NCBI RefSeq assembly: GCF_018861865.1
Contig: NZ_JAHLDV010000001.1
Coordinates: forward strand, 124,001 to 188,000
Origin: Clostridium frigoris
GTDB taxonomy: Bacteria; Bacillota; Clostridia; Clostridiales; Clostridiaceae
Direction of reading: 5' to 3'
DNA: 64,000 nucleotides
Notes under the pieces: generated by a model
What the model was told of the DNA's origin: nothing
Database searches by the model: none
What the model saw: only the letters and a program-made list of their open reading frames with translations
Part shown: piece by piece, positions 44,250-54,228 of the stretch
How positions within the stretch are numbered: position 1 is the first letter of the stretch
How the letters are laid out: each line of letters begins with the position of its first letter
Position numbers and translations under genes: made by a program

Positions 44250-45545
44250 CTAAATTATTCCTAGTCTTTTAAATATCTCTACACCTTCATTTAAATATTT
44301 AGCTGCATCTATATTTCTTCCACCGTCAACATAGAACTTTCCAATCATTATAGATATTTCAGCCGCTTCCTTTAGTTTATCTTGCTCTTTTACAAATATT
44401 AGCGCCTTAAGTAATGTATTTTCGGCTTCCTTCTTATTGTCTTCTAATAAATCAACTCTATATTTTAATAAGTAATACTGAAATAGCGCCTTATTATTAC
44501 CTTCTTCTATATAATCCAGTATATGGCTTAAAGCCTCTTTAGCTTTACTTACAGATTTAAGTTTAATATAATTTTCACAAATATTAGCTAAGGTATCTAT
44601 TAATTTTAAGTCATTAGTGTTCTGCCTAATCTCTTTAGCCTTATTTAAGTGTATAAATGATTCTTCAATATTCTCAAATTCATAAAACAATCTTCCTAAA
44701 TTATTTTCTATCTCAGAAATATAAGTTAAATTGTTAATTTCTTTAAATACTTTTAAAGTAATCTTCGAGTATTTTATAGCATTCTTAATGTCACCTTTTT
44801 TATTGTATCCATCTGCAAGTAATAGGAGTGAATTAGCATACTCTTCTTTACTACTTATTTGATTGAATTTTTCCTTAGCTAAATAGCAATATTTTATAGC
44901 ATTTTCCATGTTTTCTAATTTAAAATAAGTATGACCTATATAATAATATATTTCACCCAGTAGAAAATCATTTCCCATCTGATTATCTATAAAAACTTTT
45001 TCAGCTTGCTTAAAATAACTAGAAGCTGACTGATATCCCCTTAGCTTAAGTGATATTTTCCCAAGTTTTAACAAAGTTTTAATTATTTCTTCATAAGAAT
45101 TATTTTTAATAAAGATAACATTTGCTGAAAGAAAAACCTGTTGAGCTGACGAAATATTTTGCTTCTCCATGCATATATCGCCTCTTAAAGACAAATTTCT
45201 ACCTCCTTGATACTCTAATTTATATTTTTCACAGTAATATATAGATTTATCAATGTTTTGCTCAGCTTGCGATAAATCGCTATTCAAAATTTGAGCTTCA
45301 GCAACATTTTGGTAGAACAAGCATATCCTTTCAGCTTGAGCTTCCTCTGACTCCAATAAATATTCGACAGTTGTATTTAAATTGCTTGCCAGATACTCCA
45401 ATAAATCCATACTAGGATTAGATTTACCTGATTCAACTAAACTAATTTGTCCTGGAGTTATTCTACTACCTGCAAGGTCTTTTAATGTCATGTTAAACTC
45501 TTTTCTTTTCCTCTTTATCTTTTCTCCCATGGATAATATTTCCAT
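44250..45545 (-). CDS. XRE-type regulator with TPR domain (paralog 1)
   Basis: 431 residues. HTH at about 6-62 (LKDLAGSRITPGQISLVESGKSNPS), then tetratricopeptide-like repeats to the end (SAQQVFLSANVIFIKNNSYEE, NAIKYCYLAKEKFNQI, DAAKYLNEGVEIFKRLG). AAAGGATGA precedes the ATG at 45545 (MEILSMGEK). The pair probably arose by duplication. In sporulating Firmicutes such proteins often tune sporulation, competence or solvent production, but the targets here are unknown. Confidence 0.87.
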   Translation of the reverse strand: MEILSMGEKIKRKRKEFNMTLKDLAGSRITPGQISLVESGKSNPSMDLLEYLASNLNTTVEYLLESEEAQAERICLFYQNVAEAQILNSDLSQAEQNIDKSIYYCEKYKLEYQGGRNLSLRGDICMEKQNISSAQQVFLSANVIFIKNNSYEEIIKTLLKLGKISLKLRGYQSASSYFKQAEKVFIDNQMGNDFLLGEIYYYIGHTYFKLENMENAIKYCYLAKEKFNQISSKEEYANSLLLLADGYNKKGDIKNAIKYSKITLKVFKEINNLTYISEIENNLGRLFYEFENIEESFIHLNKAKEIRQNTNDLKLIDTLANICENYIKLKSVSKAKEALSHILDYIEEGNNKALFQYYLLKYRVDLLEDNKKEAENTLLKALIFVKEQDKLKEAAEISIMIGKFYVDGGRNIDAAKYLNEGVEIFKRLGII

Positions 45546-45680
45546 AATCACTCATCCTTTACAACATGGTAATATAATAATATTAATTTGTACAAATCGA
45601 CAATTTTAATTCAATTATAACATAGTTCACCTATAATATTGTAAATATATGAATAGATTCTAAATTGATACTAAAAATAT

Positions 45681-45726
45681 TAAAGACTCCAAACACTATT
45701 TTTATTAACATAGTTTGGAGTCTTTA
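45681..45726 (-). terminator. Terminator of the YtxH-like gene
   Basis: TAAAGACTCCAAAC pairs with GTTTGGAGTCTTTA (45681-45694 with 45713-45726), 10 nt after the stop codon on the minus strand. Confidence 0.8.
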
Positions 45727-45735
45727 GAATCATTC

Positions 45736-45912
45736 TTATAAAACACGGTCCTTCATATTATCGTACATGTCGCCTGCTATATTCATTACCATCTTACCTG
45801 TTTTTTTAGCCCTTCTTCTTGTGCTTCTATCCATATTAGGAATTAACATCATTCCCGCAGCTACACCAATTATTGCACCTGCTGTAATTGTTGATATAAA
45901 TTTATTTTGCAT
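45736..45912 (-). CDS. YtxH-like small membrane protein
   Basis: 58 residues: MQNKFISTITAG, then a glycine/alanine-rich helix (AGAIIGVAAGMMLIP), a basic patch (DRSTRRRAKKTGK) and a short amphipathic tail. This is the layout of YtxH-type proteins, stress-associated membrane proteins of unknown mechanism. AAGGGGTGTG precedes the ATG at a normal distance, and a terminator follows, supporting a real gene. Monocistronic. Confidence 0.75.
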   Translation of the reverse strand: MQNKFISTITAGAIIGVAAGMMLIPNMDRSTRRRAKKTGKMVMNIAGDMYDNMKDRVL

Positions 45913-46059
45913 AAATTACACACCCCTTCTTTATTTATTTATTCTTTATAGCATGTGCATTTTCTAATTGAATAATGTATTATTTTAAAACTAAATAATT
46001 TCATCTAATAGTAAAAACAAAAATTTACATTGGAATACTTATCCTATAGTATAAATTTT

Positions 46060-48123
46060 TTATGAATAAACATCTGAAAGTTCTACTTGTATATTTTCAT
46101 CACGACTTCTCACATTACTACTATAGAGCATATTTTCATTAAGTACCTTATTTTTAGGAAGTCTTACTGTAAACTTGCTTCCCTTCCCAAATTCACTTTC
46201 AACATATATACTACCCCCATGTAATTCAACAATCGACTTAACTAAACTAAGGCCAATACCTGTACCCTCTGCATTTCTTGATAATGATTTATCCACCTGA
46301 CTAAATCTGTCAAATATTATATCCAAATGTTCCTCTTCAATGCCAATACCATTATCTTTAACTGATATCTCAACAAATTTATTCTTATTCTTATTCTTAA
46401 CACAGACAAATATTTCATCACCTTTATCTGAAAATTTTATAGCATTTGATATTAGATTTAAGACTATTCTTTCTATTTTTTCTGTATCACAAGCAATAAT
46501 ATTTTCCTCACAGTCCGTGTCAAAAACAATGTTTAAGCCCTTGCTGTCAGTCAGATTAGTTAAAGACACTACAATTTCTTCAACAATTTCAACTATATTA
46601 TTATTAGACAAGTTCAATTTATAAAATCCAGCTTCTATTTTTGATAAATCAACTATATTATTAATAATTTTAGACAATCTATAAGAATTCTGTTTAATGG
46701 ATTCTATATATTTAATAATGGAATCCTTTTTATCATCAAGCGAACCGCTAGTACAATACAAGTTAAATAACTGAGCCGTTGCAAATATAACATTAAGCGG
46801 GGTCTTAAGTTCATGTGATACATTAACAAGGAATTCTCCTTGCATTTTTAAAGCTTTTTTCATAACCATATTTGACTTAATTTCAGGAGTAACATCTATT
46901 AGTAGAATTACTATTTCACGAATTTCACTATTCACTTCAAATATAGGCTCAAATACAACATTAAAGTATACTTCATTTCCATTTAAGATTAAACTTCTTT
47001 TATTTAAATACTTTATTTTTTTGTCCTTTAAAACTTCAGAAATACACTTGTAATATTCACTTGATTTAAATTTCCCAAACAAATCTTCAATTTTATTACC
47101 CTTTATCTGAGTAATTGATTTAATTTTGGGCTTAAGCGATTCAACGATACTAAGTCCTTTTTTATTAATATCCACAATTTTAAAATCTGGACACGTTAAT
47201 CTAACAACAGGTAAATCAAACGTGTTCACCATGTTGTTCAAGAATTCATAACGGCTTCTTGTAATTTCTTCGTGTTTAAAATAGTCTGTCATATCCCTAC
47301 TGCAAAGAACTCCTAAACTAAATTTACCATTGCTATCATAAATAGGTGTACCATTAATATCTACTTGTAATGTTTTGTTCGGGGACTTAACTATAACTCT
47401 CATATTTTTAAATTCTTCGCCCCTCATAACTCTATTCGCTGGAATATTTTCACTATCAAGTTGCTTTCCATAAGTATCATAAAACTCTGATGTATCATAA
47501 CCCTCACTTATATTGTCCATGCTATTGTAAGACGCATGGAACAATTCTCTTGATGTTTTATTTACTAATATATATTTCCCTTTATCATCAAAAATAGCAA
47601 TAGAATCGGCTATATTTTCTATGATAGCCTCTAATTCCTTTTTCTGTTCCTCTATTTTTCTTGATTGATTTATTGTTTCTGTAATATCGTGAAAACAAGA
47701 CACTATTATAGTTAAATCACCCTTTGCATTATAAATAGGAGTTGAACTAATTTCTGCATAATATTCTTTATTAGGGTGGCGTACAAAAATCCTAACATTT
47801 TTTGATTTTTCACCTCTTAATGCTCTAACTGATGGAAAGTCTTTAAATGCTAACTGCTTTCCAAATATATCGAACACTTCAATGTTCTTAAAAGCATCAG
47901 CTATATTAATTCCTATATCTGATTTATAAATAACCCTCCTTGCTTCCGAATTCACCATTATAAAATCGCCCTTATTATTAGCAAACATTACCCCTTCAGA
48001 TAGATTTTCAATAATGCTAAGTAGTTGAGTATTTTGCTCCTCAAGCTTCTGATTTCGCTTCTTAAGCTCCTTGTTTTCATCGCTAATAATCTTGTACCGC
48101 TTCTCAATGCTTAAATTCTCCAA
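46060..48123 (-). CDS. Soluble PAS-domain sensor histidine kinase (orphan)
   Basis: 687 residues without membrane segments. N-terminal coiled coil (about 5-40), PAS domains (about 38-150, 165-280 and a divergent third, about 285-410), HisKA with the phosphorylated His in VNVSHELKTPLN (about 440), and a HATPase domain. The latter has LNLISNAIKFSDKG (N box), VKDNGIGI and GTGIGLSLV (G boxes). No response regulator is adjacent, so it is an orphan kinase. In clostridia such kinases often phosphorylate Spo0A, which is a guess here. The start is TTG after GAGGTG. The RNase H gene lies 23 nt upstream, in the same direction. Confidence 0.9.
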   Translation of the reverse strand: MENLSIEKRYKIISDENKELKKRNQKLEEQNTQLLSIIENLSEGVMFANNKGDFIMVNSEARRVIYKSDIGINIADAFKNIEVFDIFGKQLAFKDFPSVRALRGEKSKNVRIFVRHPNKEYYAEISSTPIYNAKGDLTIIVSCFHDITETINQSRKIEEQKKELEAIIENIADSIAIFDDKGKYILVNKTSRELFHASYNSMDNISEGYDTSEFYDTYGKQLDSENIPANRVMRGEEFKNMRVIVKSPNKTLQVDINGTPIYDSNGKFSLGVLCSRDMTDYFKHEEITRSRYEFLNNMVNTFDLPVVRLTCPDFKIVDINKKGLSIVESLKPKIKSITQIKGNKIEDLFGKFKSSEYYKCISEVLKDKKIKYLNKRSLILNGNEVYFNVVFEPIFEVNSEIREIVILLIDVTPEIKSNMVMKKALKMQGEFLVNVSHELKTPLNVIFATAQLFNLYCTSGSLDDKKDSIIKYIESIKQNSYRLSKIINNIVDLSKIEAGFYKLNLSNNNIVEIVEEIVVSLTNLTDSKGLNIVFDTDCEENIIACDTEKIERIVLNLISNAIKFSDKGDEIFVCVKNKNKNKFVEISVKDNGIGIEEEHLDIIFDRFSQVDKSLSRNAEGTGIGLSLVKSIVELHGGSIYVESEFGKGSKFTVRLPKNKVLNENMLYSSNVRSRDENIQVELSDVYS

Positions 48124-48146
48124 TATATCACCTCAATATTTCTATA

Positions 48147-49106
48147 TTACTTTACATTAATCATTTTTAATAGATAAGTAATAAAATTTGTTTTTTCATC
48201 ACTACTTAGGTTCAAAAGTAAGCTATTTATGTCTTCGTGATTAATTTTATACTCTTGAACAATTTCACTAAATAAATATGTCCTACTTTGCTCCTTATTT
48301 TGTTTTTTATTTGGTTCTATTTTAATATTAGAATCCTTAATGTCATTCGGGTCTTTAATAATTATATTTGCTTCTCCCTTTGATGCTATTGAATAAATTT
48401 GATCCCTTACCGCCTTGCTAGCAACATTTATAGTTTTACTTGCTAGCCACTTTTCCACAACCTTATCTGATTTTATTGCGAGTCTCTCCTTACATTTCTC
48501 GTCAACAAGTTCATTAAACAAATCCCCCGTATGACTATCTACTTTGACAAATATAACCTCTATTCCACTCTTCATAAATTCTTGCATTTTGTTGTAATAC
48601 TGCTTTGATGATTCCTCTTTCCTATCCCAGAACCCCGTAGCATGATAACAAATCCCTATATAATCATGAAATATTACTACTTTCTTTTCTCCTAGGCTTT
48701 GCGCATACTGACATCCTTTTACCGCACCTTCTAGTTCCCCTGCAATTTGTCTTATGTTTTTATTAGGATCACTATTTCCTTTGCCACTCTCTATATGAAG
48801 AACCACATCATCACGAACTGCTACCATTCCATAAGAATACTCCATAGTTTGTGAATTATAACTTCCATCCACATAAATATGAAGGATATCCTTTGGATAA
48901 TTATTATCTATTTTATCTAAAATAATAGGTGCGCCATTTAAAAACTTTTCAGCTTCAATTCTATATTCGAAGCTCTTATATTTAGCACCTTTTACTCCTT
49001 TTACATATTTTAAGCACTCTGCCCAAGTGCCAACTATTATATTTTCTATTTTTTCATTAGTGTTAGAATTAAACCCTTCTTTTATAGCATAAACTTTTTT
49101 ACCCAT
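48147..49106 (-). CDS. Ribonuclease H with N-terminal viroplasmin domain and C-terminal extension
   Basis: 319 residues. The N-terminal caulimovirus viroplasmin/RNase H1 hybrid-binding module (1-60: KKVYAIKEGFN, GTWAECLKYVKGVKGAKYKSF) is followed by an RNase H fold. Its acidic residues lie in IYVDGSY, AGELEGA, IFHDYIG and LVDEKCKERL. It degrades RNA in RNA-DNA hybrids. Beyond residue about 215 is an 100-residue extension without a recognised domain. It contains a Lys/Asn-rich linker and SEIVQEYKINHEDINSLL, which looks like a small helical domain. GGAG precedes the ATG. Confidence 0.88.
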   Translation of the reverse strand: MGKKVYAIKEGFNSNTNEKIENIIVGTWAECLKYVKGVKGAKYKSFEYRIEAEKFLNGAPIILDKIDNNYPKDILHIYVDGSYNSQTMEYSYGMVAVRDDVVLHIESGKGNSDPNKNIRQIAGELEGAVKGCQYAQSLGEKKVVIFHDYIGICYHATGFWDRKEESSKQYYNKMQEFMKSGIEVIFVKVDSHTGDLFNELVDEKCKERLAIKSDKVVEKWLASKTINVASKAVRDQIYSIASKGEANIIIKDPNDIKDSNIKIEPNKKQNKEQSRTYLFSEIVQEYKINHEDINSLLLNLSSDEKTNFITYLLKMINVK

Positions 49107-49397
49107 TCTTTATGTTCTCCTTTTTTAAAGCTTCTTTATAATTTAAGCCTCTAGGTATTATCTGATACCCCTTTAATTCTATCATAAATAAAGAATACAA
49201 TAAATGATAAAATTAACAATTCTCTTTTTACAATATTTACATTTCCATAATCTATTAGGTTCGATGGACAAGACCTTAGAATAATATTATAATAACTCTT
49301 ACAAGTCGATATTGCATAAGCGCAATTCGACATATTCAACATGTCTCTTAAACTAAAACATAAGATATATTGGTATAAAAAATTTTTTACTTATAAG
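49107..49397. other. Intergenic region upstream of ftsH
   Basis: About 290 nt between divergent RNase H and ftsH genes. The open frame on the minus strand (49151-49342) has no ribosome-binding site or recognisable content. Presumably both promoters are here. Confidence 0.5.
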
Positions 49398-49464
49398 AAA
49401 GGATGGTGAATGATGCGGGTTAATCAAATACTCTAAAGTAGATTGATTTTCTCGCTTCGATCAT
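49398..49464 (+). promoter_or_regulatory. ftsH Shine-Dalgarno with hairpin spacer or leader peptide
   Basis: AAAGGATGGTGA (49398-49409) is 55 nt before the ATG. The intervening 49410-49464 folds with ATGAT/ATCAT at its base and AATCAA/TTGATT (49422-49427 with 49443-49448) and TACT/AGTA above, ending exactly at the ATG. The same SD would also serve an eight-codon frame, MMRVNQIL (49410-49436). Confidence 0.55.
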
Positions 49465-51261
49465 ATGAATAAAATTAAAAATAAGTATATTTTTCTTCCT
49501 ATTATCACCGCAGTTTTATCACTAGTATTCCTGATTTTTATAAGTAATACCTTTAAAGTATCTTCAAATAAACTATATACAGATTTTCTTAAAGATGCCT
49601 CCTTAAATACTATTTCCACAGTATATGTAACAACCTCTCCTAAGATCCAGGTTAAACTTAAGGATGGAACTATTTATGAAACTGATAATCCAAGAACTAA
49701 CAATTTTAAAGAGGGCTTACTAAAAAATGGTATAAACGTTTCTGAGCAAGCTTTAACTAGTCCAGGAGAAATAGCTTCAATAGCTGGTTTTGTAATTTCT
49801 CTTATAGTACTTGGACTTATGAGTTTTAAGACTACGAAAAGAAAAACAAAAGGCATGTTCTCGGCTACAAACCTTGATGTTACTGCAGTTAACGATATTG
49901 GATTTAACTTTGATAATGTAGCTGGTAATGAAGAAGCTAAAGATAGTGTACAAGATGTAGTTGATTTTCTTAAAAACCCTAAAAAATATTCTGCTTACGG
50001 CGCTAGAATGCCAAAAGGAGTAATTTTGTATGGAGATCCAGGGACAGGTAAAACACTTCTTGCAAAAGCAGTAGCTGGAGAGGCAAATGTACCTTTCTAT
50101 GCAGTTTCCGGTTCTGATTTTGTTCAGATATATGTAGGGGTTGGAGCTGGAAGGATCAGAAACTTATTTAAAAAAGCAAGAAGTCATGGAAGAGCAGTTA
50201 TCTTTATTGATGAGATTGATGCTATTGGAAAGAAAAGAGATAGTGGAACTGGTGGAGGATCGGACGAAAAAGATCAGACACTTAACGCTCTACTAACGGA
50301 AATGTCCGGTTTTAATGAGACAGAGGGCATAATTATAATTGCAGCAACTAATCGACTTGACATGTTAGATGAAGCACTACTTCGTCCTGGTCGTTTTGAT
50401 AGACATATAGAAGTAACTCTTCCGGATGTTTCTGCAAGAGAAAAGATTTTAAAACTTCATCTTAAAAACAAACCCATTAAGGATATAGACTACTCTGAAT
50501 GGGCACACAAGACTTCATATTTTTCAGGTGCAAAACTAGAAAATCTAGCTAATGAAGCTGCGATTATTGCTTGTAAAGACAATTCAACCTTTATTGAAAA
50601 TATTCACTTAGATAAAGCTTATTCAATAATGCTAGCTGGTTATGAAAAAGTTGATAGGGATTATATTAAAGATGATGACAGAAAAATCACTGCCTTTCAT
50701 GAAGCGGGACATGCTTTAATTTCACTTAAGATGTTACCAAAAGACAAAGTATCTAAAGTAACAATAATTCCAACTACCAAAGGTGCAGGAGGTTATACCT
50801 TAAGTATTCCAGAAGATAAACTATACCAAAACAAAGATTATATAAAGAAAAAAATAATGGTACTCCTGGGTGGTAGAGCCGCTGAAGAGATTATTTTTGG
50901 TATAGATCATGTAACCACTGGTGCATATAGCGACCTACAAAGAAGTACTGAGCTTATAACAAACATGATAACAGAATACGGAATGGGTGAGTCTTTAGGA
51001 TTACTTACTATGGACAAATTAAAAGAATCAGGTTTTACAAATCAAGATGAAGTATTCTCGGAATGTAAAAATTTAATTTCCCAGTTATATGATGAAGTTA
51101 TAACCATATTAACAAACGAAAAAGAATCTTTAAAAAATATTACAAGTTTATTAATTAAAAAAGAAACAATAAATCATGAAGATTTAATAAGTATTATTAG
51201 TGATACTACTAAAATAGAAGATACCTCTAAAACCGAAAAAGCTCTTAATATAACAACATAA
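49465..51261 (+). CDS. ftsH: FtsH-type ATP-dependent zinc metalloprotease
   Basis: 598-residue membrane AAA+ protease. Two membrane helices (about 8-27 and 101-120) flank a short external domain. Walker A GDPGTGKT (190-197), Walker [11 protein letters not shown], the second region of homology [20 protein letters not shown], and the zinc motif HEAGH (412-416) are intact. It degrades membrane and regulatory proteins. It is a stand-alone gene, not in the tilS-hpt-ftsH context, and its N terminus is divergent, so it is probably an additional copy. No upstream in-frame start exists before 49465. Confidence 0.93.
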   Translation: MNKIKNKYIFLPIITAVLSLVFLIFISNTFKVSSNKLYTDFLKDASLNTISTVYVTTSPKIQVKLKDGTIYETDNPRTNNFKEGLLKNGINVSEQALTSPGEIASIAGFVISLIVLGLMSFKTTKRKTKGMFSATNLDVTAVNDIGFNFDNVAGNEEAKDSVQDVVDFLKNPKKYSAYGARMPKGVILYGDPGTGKTLLAKAVAGEANVPFYAVSGSDFVQIYVGVGAGRIRNLFKKARSHGRAVIFIDEIDAIGKKRDSGTGGGSDEKDQTLNALLTEMSGFNETEGIIIIAATNRLDMLDEALLRPGRFDRHIEVTLPDVSAREKILKLHLKNKPIKDIDYSEWAHKTSYFSGAKLENLANEAAIIACKDNSTFIENIHLDKAYSIMLAGYEKVDRDYIKDDDRKITAFHEAGHALISLKMLPKDKVSKVTIIPTTKGAGGYTLSIPEDKLYQNKDYIKKKIMVLLGGRAAEEIIFGIDHVTTGAYSDLQRSTELITNMITEYGMGESLGLLTMDKLKESGFTNQDEVFSECKNLISQLYDEVITILTNEKESLKNITSLLIKKETINHEDLISIISDTTKIEDTSKTEKALNITT

Positions 51262-51270
51262 ATTATTATT

Positions 51271-51331
51271 TAAGGCACATTCAAATACAACGCAAGCAAA
51301 TGATGCCTGTTGTTAATTTGAATGTGCCTTA
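51271..51331 (+). terminator. Long hairpin after ftsH
   Basis: TAAGGCACATTCAAAT (51271-51286) pairs perfectly with 51316-51331, extended by ACAAC/GTTGT after a 2-nt bulge. No strong T run follows, so termination may be weak or bidirectional with the neighbouring repeat. Confidence 0.6.
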
Positions 51332-51469
51332 TAACTGTTGTGTTACTACTCTCGGAAATTCCCAATATAGAATGCCTATGGCACTTTAAAACCATATTAG
51401 TAGCCCACTTGTATAGAAATAGACATTATAACTTATGTGAAAGAATAAAAAAACCGAAAAACCACTGGT

Positions 51470-51704
51470 ATGAATTTCTCCGGAATTTGTACCAAATAAG
51501 AAAGTTGAGGAACATTGAAATCCCTTTTAAAATTCTTCTTTTGCCAATATAAAGTTGTCGTGAGCCTGACTAAAAGGAAGGCTAGCGAGCCGGCGCATGC
51601 CGAATGAGAGCGATAGAGAATTTTATATTTGCAAAAGTTTAGAATTTCTTAATGGAATTTCACGTTCTAAACTTCTTATTTGGTGCTATGCAGGAGAAAA
51701 TCAT
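51470..51704. repeat. Long-hairpin intergenic repeat, copy 5
   Basis: 235 nt between convergent ftsH and the rhomboid gene. Arms run from ATGAATTTCTCCGG to AGGAGAAAATCAT. The usual GACTGCC hairpin is replaced by AGCCT/AAGGCT with a different loop, and GCCGGC/GCCG follows. The extra palindrome of copies 2 and 4 is absent. Confidence 0.8.
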
Positions 51705-51708
51705 ATTG

Positions 51709-52710
51709 TTACTCTTTAATTTTAAAATTCACAAGAAATGCTACAAGCATTCCCCCAATAAGTCCACCCATATGAGCAAAATTATCAATACCCGGCATTG
51801 TAACTCCTATAAATATATTTATAAATATAACAGATAAAATACTTTTTATAAAACCACTACCAGTCTTTCCTTTAGATGTAATTGCAAAAACAAGTACCGC
51901 CCCGAGTAATCCAAAGATTGCACCGGAGGCACCAATTGAAATACTTGTTGAAAATATATAACTAAATATAGATGCACCTATTCCAGAAATGAAATAAATA
52001 GCAAGATACTTTGTCTTTCCGTAAACACTCTCAACCATAGGACCTATAGCATAAAGCGAATACATATTGACCGCTACATGTACAATCCCACCATGTAAAA
52101 ACATACAAGTAACAAGCCTATAATACTGACCTTGATTTATTAATTCATTAACCTTTGCACCAAGTAAAACTAAAACATTGGTATCACTATTTAAAACGCT
52201 ACCACTTGATATATAACTCAAATATGCTGTAACAACATACATTAAAATATTTATAGCTATAATTATTATGGTAATCCAAGGTTTATCTTTTACATTTGTC
52301 TTCTCAGATCTACTACGTAAATTATTATTGTTCATAATTGAAACTAAATCATTCACTACCTCTAATTTTACATTTTGAGAATAATTTACTTTTTTCTCTG
52401 ATACATTAACCCTTATTAATGGTTTTTGTAATAAATTATTAGCAGATAGTACTTTATCAGATTCATCGCTATTCAATTCACCCTCAGATAATAATATATA
52501 TATATTGTTTTTATCTGCTGGGATATCATACTCTATTAATTGATTTAAGCTTGTAGGAGTCATAAATATTATTCGGTAATCTAAACCATTTATACTCTTG
52601 CTCACCGTCCATAGCTCTGAATTATTATTTTTACTTGTTATATCTTCTAATAAATACCCCTGCTGCGAAGTCATCCCATTTATAATGGTTTTTATATTTT
52701 TTTCTAACAT
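51709..52710 (-). CDS. Rhomboid family intramembrane serine protease
   Basis: 333 residues. A soluble N-terminal domain of about 140 residues (unassigned, including IYILLSEGELNSDESDK) precedes six or seven membrane helices. Catalytic Ser262 in GASGAIFG and His313 in DNFAHMGG are present, as is the family HGGIVHVAVNMYSL loop. It cuts membrane proteins within the bilayer; substrates unknown. RBS AGGAG. It lies 27 nt downstream of the HD-GYP gene, so the two may be cotranscribed. Confidence 0.92.
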   Translation of the reverse strand: MLEKNIKTIINGMTSQQGYLLEDITSKNNNSELWTVSKSINGLDYRIIFMTPTSLNQLIEYDIPADKNNIYILLSEGELNSDESDKVLSANNLLQKPLIRVNVSEKKVNYSQNVKLEVVNDLVSIMNNNNLRSRSEKTNVKDKPWITIIIIAINILMYVVTAYLSYISSGSVLNSDTNVLVLLGAKVNELINQGQYYRLVTCMFLHGGIVHVAVNMYSLYAIGPMVESVYGKTKYLAIYFISGIGASIFSYIFSTSISIGASGAIFGLLGAVLVFAITSKGKTGSGFIKSILSVIFINIFIGVTMPGIDNFAHMGGLIGGMLVAFLVNFKIKE

Positions 52711-52737
52711 ATTATTCTCCTAATCCAATAGCTATTT

Positions 52738-53796
52738 TTACATTATTGATTCTACAATAACATTATGATGCTTAAGCAAATCTATTTCGTAAAATTTAAT
52801 AGGCAGCCGTGTTTCACTCTCATATAGTACCCTTAGTATAGGCCTATCCGGAAAATTTTTATTTTGCTTAATTACATATCCTTCAACACCATTTGATAGT
52901 TTTAAACAAACTCCTAATGGAAACACTGAAAATGTTTTTTTGAAATCTTTTACTACTTCCTCATCAAATGCATTTCCAGCACCCGCGAGTATTAGCTCAT
53001 AAGCATCACTAGGATTAAATTTTTTTCTATAACATCTATCGTTACTTACAGAATCATAAACATCACAAATACCAATTATCTTTGCAAATTTAGAAATTTG
53101 ATTTTTAGCAAGTCCATACGGATAACCCTTACCGTCAACTCTCTCATGATGATGTTCCACTGCTTTTAAAATCCTATTCGTCATGCTAAAATTCTTCATC
53201 AAAATTTCTTTCCCATATATAGGATGATTTTTTACTTCATCAAACTCTTCCTTTGTTAATTTACCAGGTTTCAATAAAATCTTTTTGTTTATTTTAGTCT
53301 TCCCAATATCGTGAAGAATTGCACCAATGCTTAACTCTTTCAGTTCACTTTGCGTAAGATTCATTGAAATACCAAGAAAAACCGCCATAATTCCAGTATC
53401 TATAGAGTGAAGATAGGTATAGTTATCAAATGTTTGAATATCATACAAACTTTTATTAACATCACCCATCTCAATAATATAATTAACCAAATCTTCCACA
53501 ACCGATAAAGAGCTTTTAGTTCCTTTTGCATCTCCCTCAGTTACATTTTTCATTATTTTAGACATATTTTTCATAGTTAATTCTTTTAAATCACATAATC
53601 TCTCATCTTCTATTGATATATCATCTAGCCTTGAGTCTTCTACATAAATATAGAAAACTCCGAGCTCTCTAAGTTTAGAAATATATTCCTTTGTTAAAGG
53701 AACTCCAGCTCTTAGTAGTATACTTCCATCATTAGTTACTATATTTTTACCTAGTATTTCATTTACCTCTACCCTATTAATAAACTCAAGTCTCAT
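52738..53796 (-). CDS. HD-GYP domain protein, probable c-di-GMP phosphodiesterase
   Basis: 352 residues. An N-terminal region with NDGSILLRAGVPLTKEYISKL (DUF3391-like start of HD-GYP proteins) and an HD-GYP domain (about 130-300). LHDIGKTKIN, KNHPIYGKEI, EHHHERVDGKGYP are all intact, so phosphodiesterase activity on cyclic di-GMP is likely. It is a paralog of the protein at 25097, which lacks the HD His. A GTG at 53802 overlaps GAGGTGG; the ATG at 53796 is the start. Rhomboid follows and a small unknown gene precedes it by 18 nt. Confidence 0.92.
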   Translation of the reverse strand: MRLEFINRVEVNEILGKNIVTNDGSILLRAGVPLTKEYISKLRELGVFYIYVEDSRLDDISIEDERLCDLKELTMKNMSKIMKNVTEGDAKGTKSSLSVVEDLVNYIIEMGDVNKSLYDIQTFDNYTYLHSIDTGIMAVFLGISMNLTQSELKELSIGAILHDIGKTKINKKILLKPGKLTKEEFDEVKNHPIYGKEILMKNFSMTNRILKAVEHHHERVDGKGYPYGLAKNQISKFAKIIGICDVYDSVSNDRCYRKKFNPSDAYELILAGAGNAFDEEVVKDFKKTFSVFPLGVCLKLSNGVEGYVIKQNKNFPDRPILRVLYESETRLPIKFYEIDLLKHHNVIVESIM

Positions 53797-53814
53797 GTCC
53801 ACCTCTAAATTATT

Positions 53815-54213
53815 CTATTTATATTCTTCTTCTTTACCTTTGATTTTTATAAAAACTTCTTTAAGTTCTTGCTTTATTATCTCGCATACTTCAATTAATG
53901 CTTCACCAACTACCATATGGTCAGTAGAATATTTGAACTTAACTAACCATGTTGGGTTATACTCATCATCGATAGGCTCAATAATATATCCTTTAGAACT
54001 AAATACATCTTCATTAAAATAATCATAAATTGCTGAAAATTGCCATTCTTCCACATCCTCATGTGTATCAAACGTTAAATTAATTAAGTCTCCAAAGTAG
54101 TTTAATTTTGTTACAAACTCTGCGCCCTGAGATGTTTCATAACTTCCAATCTCACGAACAAATTTATTAGTTTCTTTATCTACTTCCATTAATACCAATG
54201 AAGAAAATTGCAT
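53815..54213 (-). CDS. Conserved clostridial protein of unknown function
   Basis: 132 residues, soluble and acidic (many Asp/Glu), no signal peptide and no cysteine-rich motif. Possibly of a DUF6762-like clostridial family, but I do not recognise a fold. It lies between fur and the HD-GYP gene, with gaps of 15 and 18 nt, so they form one operon. GAGGGTG precedes the ATG at 54213; a GTG nine bases upstream is part of the ribosome-binding region. Confidence 0.65.
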   Translation of the reverse strand: MQFSSLVLMEVDKETNKFVREIGSYETSQGAEFVTKLNYFGDLINLTFDTHEDVEEWQFSAIYDYFNEDVFSSKGYIIEPIDDEYNPTWLVKFKYSTDHMVVGEALIEVCEIIKQELKEVFIKIKGKEEEYK

Positions 54214-54228
54214 AAAATTCACCCTCTC

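Noticed and set aside
49151-49342. 63-residue open frame upstream of ftsH
   Set aside because: No ribosome-binding site and no family-like features; it lies in a divergent promoter region.
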